From: Saprospiraceae bacterium
GTDB lineage: Bacteria; Bacteroidota; Bacteroidia; Chitinophagales; Saprospiraceae
Direction of reading: 5' to 3'
DNA length: 64,000 bases
Assembly: GCA_016708265.1 (NCBI GenBank)
Contig: JADJGA010000006.1
Location: 186,001-250,000 of the forward strand
The notes beneath the pieces are model-generated. The model saw only the letters and a list, made by a program, of their open reading frames with translations, ran no database searches and was not told the origin of the DNA. The first letter of the stretch is position 1; each line of letters opens with the position of its first letter. Shown here piece after piece: positions 10,256-17,922 of this stretch. The position numbers and the translations under genes were made by a program.

Positions 10256-11209
10256 ATGAAAAAACTAGCTGTAGGAATCGATATCGGAGGAACAAATTCT
10301 GTTTTTGGATTTGTAGATGATGTAGGTCATGTTCATGCAAAATCAAGCATTAAGACTGCCGAATTTGAACATGTGGACGATTATGTAAAAATACTGAGCG
10401 ATGAGATCAGGAAATTATTCACATCCATACCTGATTCAGAACTAATAGGTGTCGGAATAGGTGCACCAAACGGCAATTATTATAAGGGCACCATTGAGTT
10501 TGCTCCGAATCTGAGGTGGAAAGGGATAATTCCACTGGCAGACATGTTCTCAAAAGAACTGAACCTGCCGGTTGTGCTTACAAATGATGCCAATGCTGCA
10601 GCAATAGGTGAAATGGTTTATGGCAATGCGAAAGGAATGAAGGATTTTATAGTAATAACACTTGGTACCGGAGTCGGTAGTGGTTTGGTCGTAAATGGTG
10701 AAATGGTATATGGTCATGATGGGTTTGCAGGTGAAGTGGGTCATACAACCGTTTATCCGGGTGGCAGAATGTGCGGATGCGGCAAAAAAGGATGTCTCGA
10801 AGCTTACTGCTCTGCAAAAGGGATAGTGAAAACGTATCTGAATTACCTCAAGAAGAATGATTTAAAACCTGAAATTCCTGCTGAGGAAGTCACTCCGAAG
10901 TTTATTTATGACAAAGCAGTGCAGAAAGATCTATATGCACTGAAGACATACAAGAAAACAGGAAAAATTCTCGGCATGGCTCTCACAAACAGTGTTGCAC
11001 ATTTGAGTCCTGAGGCTATTTTCCTCTTTGGAGGAATCACAAATTCAGGTGACATGATCTTCGATCCGATCAAAAAGAGTTTCGAGAAAAATCTCCTTCC
11101 AATTTATCGCAACAAGATAAAGATATTGCCTTCAGGTGTTAAGGAAAATGATGCTGCTGTACTGGGTGCAGCTTCGATGGTGTGGAAAGAATACGGTAAA
11201 AATATTTAA
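10256..11209 (+). CDS. ROK family sugar kinase (glucokinase-like)
   Basis: 317 residues, usual for ROK kinases, cytoplasmic. The N-terminal phosphate-binding motif GIDIGGTNSVFGF is present, and the ATP-site segment ITLGTGVGSGLVVNGE lies in the middle. The ROK zinc site is intact (GHTTVYPGG, then CGCGKKGCLEAYCS). Such enzymes phosphorylate glucose, mannose, fructose or N-acetyl sugars, and the sequence does not fix the substrate. The beta-mannosidase gene follows 91 nt downstream on the same strand, so a mannose or hexose salvage role is plausible. Confidence 0.93.
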   Translation: MKKLAVGIDIGGTNSVFGFVDDVGHVHAKSSIKTAEFEHVDDYVKILSDEIRKLFTSIPDSELIGVGIGAPNGNYYKGTIEFAPNLRWKGIIPLADMFSKELNLPVVLTNDANAAAIGEMVYGNAKGMKDFIVITLGTGVGSGLVVNGEMVYGHDGFAGEVGHTTVYPGGRMCGCGKKGCLEAYCSAKGIVKTYLNYLKKNDLKPEIPAEEVTPKFIYDKAVQKDLYALKTYKKTGKILGMALTNSVAHLSPEAIFLFGGITNSGDMIFDPIKKSFEKNLLPIYRNKIKILPSGVKENDAAVLGAASMVWKEYGKNI

Positions 11210-11300
11210 CAAATTTTTGCAGCGCAATTGGTGAATATCAAAGTAATAATAATATTCTATTAGAATTGAGCTTTGCATTAGTATATTAAATCGGTGGAAT

Positions 11301-13865
11301 ATGTTATCAGATAAATTAAGGAGATGTTTGTTTTTTATAGGTTTTCTCGTATTTATCAATAATTTATTTTCTCAGAACCAACATGTTTTTCAGTTGAACA
11401 ACGCCTGGCATTTTTATCAGGCTGACAAAGCTGAAAAACATAATGCTACTGTTCCCGGAAACATTTTCACAGATCTTTTTAATAATAAAATAATAGAAGA
11501 CCCTTACTATACCTGCAATTCTGAAAATCTGAAATGGATCGAGAATGAAGACTGGATATATGAAAACACCTTTACTGTTGATGAAGCATTTCTCAAAAAT
11601 AATCATATTGAACTTATATTTGTGGGTTTGGATACTTATGCAGAGGTGGTATTAAACGGAAGTTCTGTTCTCGAAGCAGACAATATGTTCAGGAAATGGA
11701 AGATTGACATTAAAGGACTGATAAAACCCGGAGAGAATACCTTGTCAGTCAGATTTCAGTCTGCAACAAAAAAAGGAAAAGAGCTCGCAGGAAAACTTAA
11801 TTATACACTTCCTGAAGGTGAAAGGGTTTTTATCAGAAAAGCACAGTATCATTTTGGATGGGACTGGGGTCCGAGAATGGCAGGCTGCGGTATATGGAAA
11901 CCTGCTTATATCAGGGCATGGAATGACCTGAATATTGAAAATGTACAGTTGATTCAAAATTCATTAAATAAAGAAAATGCCAGGCTCACATTAAAAGCCG
12001 GGTTTAATTCTGATATCTCAGATAACATTGAAATAGAGATTATTGACAATGAAACAGAAAAAAAATACGGCAACATAGTATTTCCTATTGGAGTAGGACC
12101 TAATGAACTGAGTTATAAATTTACGATAGATGATCCGATCTATTGGTGGACCTACGATAAAGGCAATCCTCATCTGTATGATTTCAGGATCATTTTCAAA
12201 AGAGATGGTGAGAAAATCCACGAATTTCGAAAAAAAACAGGTCTGCGAACCCTAGAACTGATAAACGAAAAGGACAGTATCGGAGAATCATTTTATTTTA
12301 AGTTGAACGATAAGCCGATTTACATTAAAGGGGCAAATTATATACCTCAGGATGTTTTTCCATCCCGTGTTTCTAATAGCACATACAGGGATCTTCTGGA
12401 AAAAGCAAAATGGAGCAATATGAATATGCTCAGAGTATGGGGTGGCGGAATCTATGAAAATGATATTTTCTATGACCTATGTGATTCTCTCGGCATCCTT
12501 ATCTGGCAGGATTTCATGTTTGCCTGCGCTATGTACCCGGGAGATGAAGATTTCTTCAATAATGTTAGACAGGAAGTTACAGAACAGGTCATAAGATTAA
12601 GAGAGCATCCGTCGATAGCATTATGGTGCGGAAACAATGAAATCGATGAAGGATGGCACAACTGGGGCTGGCAAAAACAATACAACTATAGTGCAGATGA
12701 CAGTACAAGGATATATTCAGATTATAAAAAACTGTTTCATGAACTGATCCCTGAAGTATTGGAGAAAGAAGACCTTTCAAGGTCATACTGGCCTTCTTCA
12801 CCAAAATACGGCTGGGGCAGAGCTAAAAGCCTTACTCGCGGGGATTCTCATTACTGGGGAGTATGGTGGGGCATGGAACCATTTTCAGTGTATAAAGAGA
12901 AAGTGCCCCGGTTCAGCAGTGAGTATGGATTTCAGGGATTTCCGGAGTTAAGTACCTTAAAAAAAATAGCTCCTGATGATAGCCTTTATCTGGGTTCAAA
13001 AGTACTGAAATGTCATCAGAAACATCCACGCGGATTTGAGACAATTGAAGAATATATGAAGAGAGAATGGCCTGTACCCGTAAACCTTGAAGATTATATC
13101 TACATCAGCCAGCTTGTTCAGGCTTATGGTATAAAAACAGCCATAGAAGCTCACAGAAGTGCCATGCCTTACAATATGGGCACTCTTTACTGGCAGTTCA
13201 ACGACTGCTGGCCTGTGGTTTCCTGGTCCGGGCTGGATTATTATCACAAACCCAAAGCGTTGCAATATTTTGTAAAAAAAGCATTTAAATCTGTAATTAT
13301 TGTGCCGGAAATAAATGACAATAAACTGATTGTTAAGTTAATAAATGAGACCGGAAAATTGTTAAGATACAAAATGATCATAAGCCTGTACGATGAAAAG
13401 GGTGACCATATTTATAGTTATTCTGATGATGATGAAATAATTGGAGATAAGAAAGACTTAACTTTCAGTAAAGAATTAAATAGTAAAGTTGAAAACCTTT
13501 TCAACAGCGATAAACAGTTTTTTGCAGCTATCAGGATTTACCCTGAGAATATGCCTGTAATAGCAAGCTCTATAAGTTCTTCATTGCCAAAAGATTTCAA
13601 GCTTAAAAATCCTGAAATAAAATTTACTGTAAAAGAAAGCTTAGAGGGAAAATTGATCACTTTAAGGTCAAAAAGCTTTGCCAAAAATGTGAGGATCAGC
13701 CTTAAAGATGATGATCTGATAAAAATTGAATACTCAGATAACTTTTTTGATATGGAGCCGGGAACAGACTATCCTGTTTTGATAAAGACCTCAGAAGATC
13801 CGGAATCAATAAGAAAAAAAATACGGATCACTTCTTTGTATCAAGTACAGGAGAAATTGAGGTAG
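11301..13865 (+). CDS. Secreted beta-mannosidase, glycoside hydrolase family 2
   Basis: 854 residues with an N-terminal leader ending near NNLFSQ, so exported. The order is a GH2 sugar-binding domain, an Ig-like domain, a TIM barrel and C-terminal beta domains. The acid/base glutamate is E447 in WCGNNEIDEGW and the nucleophile is E541 in SSEYGFQGFPE; both match beta-mannosidase signatures rather than beta-galactosidase. WDWGPR in the N-terminal domain is also typical. It would release terminal beta-mannose from N-glycan cores or mannans. A GH92 alpha-mannosidase gene lies 9 kb away. Confidence 0.93.
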   Translation: MLSDKLRRCLFFIGFLVFINNLFSQNQHVFQLNNAWHFYQADKAEKHNATVPGNIFTDLFNNKIIEDPYYTCNSENLKWIENEDWIYENTFTVDEAFLKNNHIELIFVGLDTYAEVVLNGSSVLEADNMFRKWKIDIKGLIKPGENTLSVRFQSATKKGKELAGKLNYTLPEGERVFIRKAQYHFGWDWGPRMAGCGIWKPAYIRAWNDLNIENVQLIQNSLNKENARLTLKAGFNSDISDNIEIEIIDNETEKKYGNIVFPIGVGPNELSYKFTIDDPIYWWTYDKGNPHLYDFRIIFKRDGEKIHEFRKKTGLRTLELINEKDSIGESFYFKLNDKPIYIKGANYIPQDVFPSRVSNSTYRDLLEKAKWSNMNMLRVWGGGIYENDIFYDLCDSLGILIWQDFMFACAMYPGDEDFFNNVRQEVTEQVIRLREHPSIALWCGNNEIDEGWHNWGWQKQYNYSADDSTRIYSDYKKLFHELIPEVLEKEDLSRSYWPSSPKYGWGRAKSLTRGDSHYWGVWWGMEPFSVYKEKVPRFSSEYGFQGFPELSTLKKIAPDDSLYLGSKVLKCHQKHPRGFETIEEYMKREWPVPVNLEDYIYISQLVQAYGIKTAIEAHRSAMPYNMGTLYWQFNDCWPVVSWSGLDYYHKPKALQYFVKKAFKSVIIVPEINDNKLIVKLINETGKLLRYKMIISLYDEKGDHIYSYSDDDEIIGDKKDLTFSKELNSKVENLFNSDKQFFAAIRIYPENMPVIASSISSSLPKDFKLKNPEIKFTVKESLEGKLITLRSKSFAKNVRISLKDDDLIKIEYSDNFFDMEPGTDYPVLIKTSEDPESIRKKIRITSLYQVQEKLR

Positions 13866-14283
13866 TCTGAAGTCCCAGTAAACAGCCTTCAACCTAATTA
13901 ACAAAATATAAATTATTAATGAATTTTTCCTCAAAGATCAAAACAATGAATCTTTCATAAATTCAATCTAAGCTAATAATTCCCCTGTTCCAAGCACTAC
14001 CCAGCCACTCTGAAAATGTGAAAAATGAAATTTGCCACGAAGTCAGAAAGCCACCAAGTTACGCAAAAGCTTATATTTCAAGAACATAGTCTTTGTGAAT
14101 CTTCGTTCCGATGGCTAATGAAATTGTGTCCTTGTGGCAAAAAATTAACAAAAAATCATAGAAATACTCTTCATAAATAAAGTCTTATTTGTAAAAATAA
14201 GTATTTAACAATGTTTAAAATTTAATCAGACAAAACTTATTTTAATCCAATTATCAATTCAATACCTGTAATCACCTCATCAG
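13866..14283. other. Intergenic region between convergent genes, containing a dispersed-type inverted repeat
   Basis: 418 nt with no open frame of note. It contains the inverted-repeat element at 14031-14143; the rest is AT-rich with no recognisable terminator. Confidence 0.5.
14031..14143. repeat. Intergenic inverted repeat with TTTGCCACGAAG / GTGGCAAA ends
   Basis: The left end TTTGCCACGAAGTCAGAAAG and the right end, which closes with CCTTGTGGCAAAA, are complementary at their termini. The interior shows a second degenerate match (ACCAAGTTACGC with CTTTGTGAATCTTCG). It resembles short palindromic intergenic repeats seen in other Bacteroidota, judged from memory. No transposase is nearby. 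Confidence 0.45.
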
Positions 14284-15036
14284 TTATCCAAATTGGGAAG
14301 GCAGAAACTGTTTTTCTAATCTCATCCTTTCTTTATCATTTAACTCAAAAGGTGCATCAATTCTTTCTATGATTGTATGTCCATCATTATCAATTTTTAA
14401 GTGTAAAGTTATACTTCCTAAGTTTTTTACTTTTTTTCTAAAACCTTCATAATTAATACAATAACTTAGATATTGATCAAAATCATTTACAATAAAAGGT
14501 ATTGGACTATTTTCATTCCATTCCAAAATATTGTTATAGTTTTTCCTGTAAGACTCAAGTATCGCATTGGTTGTAATTTGTGTTAAATTTATACTTTGAT
14601 TCCGGGAAATTATATTATCTGTACTTAAACTATATTTAAAGCTTTGATCAAATATATTTGGTAACCTTTCAGCTAATTTTTTAGCCAATTTGAAGTATTC
14701 TTTATGAGCTTTAAAAGAAAATAGTGTTCTCTCCCAATCTACAAAATGGATACCCTTTTTTGTCCTGACTGTAACTGAAACTGTAATAAAATCACCCGGG
14801 AACTGAAATAAAAAAATATCTATATAAAGGTTTTTCTTTGCTTGTTCATCATTTGACTTTATCCCTTTTGTAGAGAGTGCAGCTATGAAAATTTGCTCAA
14901 TTTCAGAAGCCTTAATATTAAGAGTGGTCATGCTTTCGCCTTTGATTACATTAGCTTTGACAATAGCATTAATATCTTCTGCACCTCCTTTTGCAAAATT
15001 AAATAGACAAAGAATAATTATCAGATTTGTTTTCAT
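14284..15036 (-). CDS. Secreted protein of unknown function
   Basis: 250 residues, not recognised. A short hydrophobic N-terminus (LIIILCLFNFAKG) suggests export. The final 50 residues (ITLHLKIDNDGHTIIERI, then a basic, proline-containing end) have the rhythm of a TonB-like C-terminal domain, with a beta strand, a turn and a short hairpin, but this is only a resemblance. The gene lies 45 nt downstream of the S9 peptidase gene on the same strand, so the two may share a transcript. AT content and codon use resemble the neighbours. Confidence 0.6.
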   Translation of the reverse strand: MKTNLIIILCLFNFAKGGAEDINAIVKANVIKGESMTTLNIKASEIEQIFIAALSTKGIKSNDEQAKKNLYIDIFLFQFPGDFITVSVTVRTKKGIHFVDWERTLFSFKAHKEYFKLAKKLAERLPNIFDQSFKYSLSTDNIISRNQSINLTQITTNAILESYRKNYNNILEWNENSPIPFIVNDFDQYLSYCINYEGFRKKVKNLGSITLHLKIDNDGHTIIERIDAPFELNDKERMRLEKQFLPSQFG

Positions 15037-15081
15037 TCTTTAAGCATTTAAAACTTGAATTTCTTAATAAAACAATTTCAA

Positions 15082-17535
15082 CTATTTATCCTCCTTCAGG
15101 TATTTATCAAACCACCTCAACTGCTCCCAGAGCACATGTTCTATGCTTTCTTTTGCCCTGTAGCCATGATCTTCAAAAGGCAATAGTACGAGTCTGGCCG
15201 TACCACCCGAACTACGTACTGCCTCATAAAAAACCTCAGACTGATAAGTCAAAGTCCCGGGATTTGAATCATCGTTACCATGTATAATCAGTATTGGTTC
15301 CTTGATCTTGTCAGCGAAAAAGGTAGGTGACAAGTCTATATAAACATCCCTTGCCTCGAATAATGACCTGCGTTCTGACTGGAATCCAAACGGTTGATTG
15401 GTTTTGTTATATGAACCGCTTCTCGCAATACCTGCTTTGAAAAGATCAGTATGGGCTAAAAGATTTGCTACCATCAAAGCTCCGTGACTATGGCCTATAA
15501 CACCAATGCGTTTTGGATCGGCAACTCCCATTTCAACTGCTTTTTTTACAGCAGCTTCGGCATCTGCAACCAACTGAGGTACGAAAGTATTATATGTGGT
15601 TTCAGGGTCTCCGATCATCGGCATTGCAGTCTGATCCAGCACTGCATAACCATTCAGCAGGAAAAATAGATGAGATGCTCCCTGAATCCGCATGAATCTC
15701 TTATCAGAGCCGCTTACCTGTCCTGCAACATTTGCTCCTGAATATTCCAGCGGATATGCATATAATACAGTTGGCAGAGGTTTTCCTTCCACATAATCAG
15801 GAGGCAGGTTTAACTGAAAACTAAGCTGCACGCCATCTTCACGTTCATAACGCACTATTCTTTTTTTGATTTTTCTGAGCTGAGGTGAAGGATCATTGAA
15901 ATTTGTAACCGGCACTCTTTTTATTTCTCTCTCTCCTTCTCCTTTTTTCGCTTTTATTTTCTTTCCAAAGGAACCTAAATAATAGTTTGGAACATCTGCA
16001 ACTGACTCTGAGCGAAAAATAAAATTATTGTCATCTTCAGCAAAACCGACAAAATACTCATACCTGGTGCTGTCACATCTGAATAATCTCTCAGTTTTTC
16101 CTGATGCTATCTCCCGAAGATCAAGAAAAGGCCTGTTGCCCTGATCAGAGGCACCACTGCCTGAGAAATATATCGCATTATTTTTTTCGTGCATTACATA
16201 TTCTCCATCAGGCAATTGCTTAAAAAGCGGCTCTCCCGGATTATTGTAACTATCGCTTTGATTCAGATCATACCAAAGACGGGATGTACCTTTGTCAACA
16301 TCGAGAAGCCATACATATACCCATCTTTTTTTCCTCTCCCACTGTGTAAGCATCAGCATTCCGTCCTTTTCTCCCCAGGCATTGCTTCCGGTGATGCGGT
16401 GTTCGGCTCGGAAAATTTCCCTGGATATTCCAGTAAATGGAGCATCCAGACTCATAAGTTTGTCGCGATGGGTAGCTTCAGCAACCGGATTTCCACCATC
16501 AAGGGCTTCTACCCAGAAAAGAGTATTGGGAGCTGTTGCCCTCCATGCAACAGAACGGGGACCTTCAGGAACACCTTGGACCGGTACAGCATCAGCCACT
16601 GGCAGAGAAGCGATAGTTGCAATTTTTTGTCCCATTTTATCCCAAACCTCTATCTCACTCGCAAATCTCCAGTAAGCTACTTCATGCGACCATGGGCCAA
16701 CCAGTCTTTCTATTAATATATAATCTCCACCTGGTGAAAATTCTGCCTTTGTATAATGTGCCGGAATTCCCAATATCTGAAAAGCGCCGGTCTCTGTATC
16801 GTAAATCACCGGTTCTGATGTTGCATAATAATCAAATAAAGCATCATCATGAGCTGTTTCAAGTAAATTCCTGGATTCATAGGTTGATCTCGCAGCAGCA
16901 CCTGCGGCTTCTTTGATTTCGGGTCCTTTTGGAATAGCCGGGGCAGCAGGTGGATCAGCTCTCCCTGGGATGCGAAGTAACATCAATCTTTTCTGGTCAG
17001 GATGCCATGATACGGCATTACCAAGGAGTCCATTCAAAGCAAGACCTTTGACTTCTTTTAGATTTCCCTTGACATCTCCGATCCAGAGTCCTATACGATC
17101 CTTGAGGCCGATTGTAAGAGCAAAGCGCTGTCCGTCAACGGTCCATTGTACACTCATCAATTCAGCCTGTTCCGGCAAGTTGAATTGAATTGTCAGTTTA
17201 TCCCTGATACTGAACAGTCTTGGAGAAGTGCTGCCATAGCTACCATAAGTCCCATTGTTTTTTGGGTTAACTCTTATGCCGGCAAGTTTATGCATTTCTG
17301 CTGCAAAATCTTCCAGAGGAGGGTAAAGTACCGGATCTGCCATAATCATGTGTTTTCCGGCAGGTGATGTCCATACCGAAGGTAACACAGGGGCATTAAA
17401 TACATCCAGAACTTCCTTAGGGGGTTTTTGCCAGGAATCATTTTCATTTAAAGGTTTAATTTTTCCCTGAGAATGAATATTATAGCTGAATGCAACTAAA
17501 ATCAGCAGAAAGTAAAGTTTGATCTGTTTTTTCAT
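15082..17535 (-). CDS. Secreted S9 family serine peptidase (glutamyl endopeptidase/prolyl oligopeptidase-like)
   Basis: 817 residues with a signal peptide ending in YNIHSQ. An N-terminal beta-propeller (about residues 60-560) is followed by an alpha/beta-hydrolase domain. The catalytic triad is visible: S683 in GVIGHSHGALM, an aspartate at about 755 in IHGNDDSNPGT, and H790 in FEDHGY. The segment AGIARSGSYNKTNQPFGFQ is typical of the S9D group related to chloroplast glutamyl endopeptidase. It probably degrades peptides outside the cytoplasm. A TAnnTTTG element lies about 60 nt upstream. Confidence 0.92.
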   Translation of the reverse strand: MKKQIKLYFLLILVAFSYNIHSQGKIKPLNENDSWQKPPKEVLDVFNAPVLPSVWTSPAGKHMIMADPVLYPPLEDFAAEMHKLAGIRVNPKNNGTYGSYGSTSPRLFSIRDKLTIQFNLPEQAELMSVQWTVDGQRFALTIGLKDRIGLWIGDVKGNLKEVKGLALNGLLGNAVSWHPDQKRLMLLRIPGRADPPAAPAIPKGPEIKEAAGAAARSTYESRNLLETAHDDALFDYYATSEPVIYDTETGAFQILGIPAHYTKAEFSPGGDYILIERLVGPWSHEVAYWRFASEIEVWDKMGQKIATIASLPVADAVPVQGVPEGPRSVAWRATAPNTLFWVEALDGGNPVAEATHRDKLMSLDAPFTGISREIFRAEHRITGSNAWGEKDGMLMLTQWERKKRWVYVWLLDVDKGTSRLWYDLNQSDSYNNPGEPLFKQLPDGEYVMHEKNNAIYFSGSGASDQGNRPFLDLREIASGKTERLFRCDSTRYEYFVGFAEDDNNFIFRSESVADVPNYYLGSFGKKIKAKKGEGEREIKRVPVTNFNDPSPQLRKIKKRIVRYEREDGVQLSFQLNLPPDYVEGKPLPTVLYAYPLEYSGANVAGQVSGSDKRFMRIQGASHLFFLLNGYAVLDQTAMPMIGDPETTYNTFVPQLVADAEAAVKKAVEMGVADPKRIGVIGHSHGALMVANLLAHTDLFKAGIARSGSYNKTNQPFGFQSERRSLFEARDVYIDLSPTFFADKIKEPILIIHGNDDSNPGTLTYQSEVFYEAVRSSGGTARLVLLPFEDHGYRAKESIEHVLWEQLRWFDKYLKEDK

Positions 17536-17595
17536 TTTAATGAATTTTTTAAAATTATTTTTATATTGCTCTTAGTTTTTACAAAAGTCAGATGA

Positions 17596-17603
17596 CAAAA
17601 ATA
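17596..17603 (-). promoter_or_regulatory. Putative -7 element of the S9 peptidase promoter
   Basis: The minus strand reads TATTTTTG, an exact TAnnTTTG match, about 60 nt before the ATG at 17535. Confidence 0.45.
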
Positions 17604-17823
17604 AGCAGAGATTTTATTAAAATCTAAGTTTTTAAAAACTGATCGACGAAATGGATTTTCTTTAATACTAAAAAGCTAATTAAACATATAAACAACATTT
17701 ATCTATATCCTTGATATTCTGTTAAATACCCAAATATATTATAATACAAAAAGAATAAATATATTGATCTTATCATGGGCTAAAGAATCGACAAAAAGGT
17801 TGGTAAAGCACAGTTTATTTTTT

Positions 17824-17863
17824 AATCAACGGCTGGTGCAGTCAGCATAGCCTGACGTTAGGT
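17824..17863. repeat. Short imperfect palindrome resembling a minimal integron attC site
   Basis: The plus strand runs from AATCAACGGCT to AGCCTGACGTTAGGT. AACGGCT pairs with AGCC and CGTT with a three-base bulge, and an inner TGC/GCA stem is present. The right end GTTAGGT fits the attC core GTTRRRY. The left AATCAAC misses RYYYAAC by one base. At 40 nt it is shorter than characterised attC sites, and no integrase is in the window, so it is only a candidate. Confidence 0.25.
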
Positions 17864-17922
17864 GGCTTTGATTGGCTGCGCATTGTTTTCATCAGAATAC
17901 TTTTAATAATTTTTTGTTAATT

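Larger units (their letters stand above)
17536..17922. other. Intergenic region upstream of the S9 peptidase, with a promoter element and an attC-like palindrome
   Basis: 387 nt, non-coding. It holds the promoter element at 17596-17603 for the S9 peptidase and the short imperfect palindrome at 17824-17863 beyond the stop of the WG-repeat gene. Confidence 0.5.

Noticed and set aside
16189..16716. A 175-residue plus-strand frame and several smaller ones inside the S9 peptidase gene
   Set aside because: They are antisense to a well-supported gene with clear catalytic motifs and show no recognisable domain.
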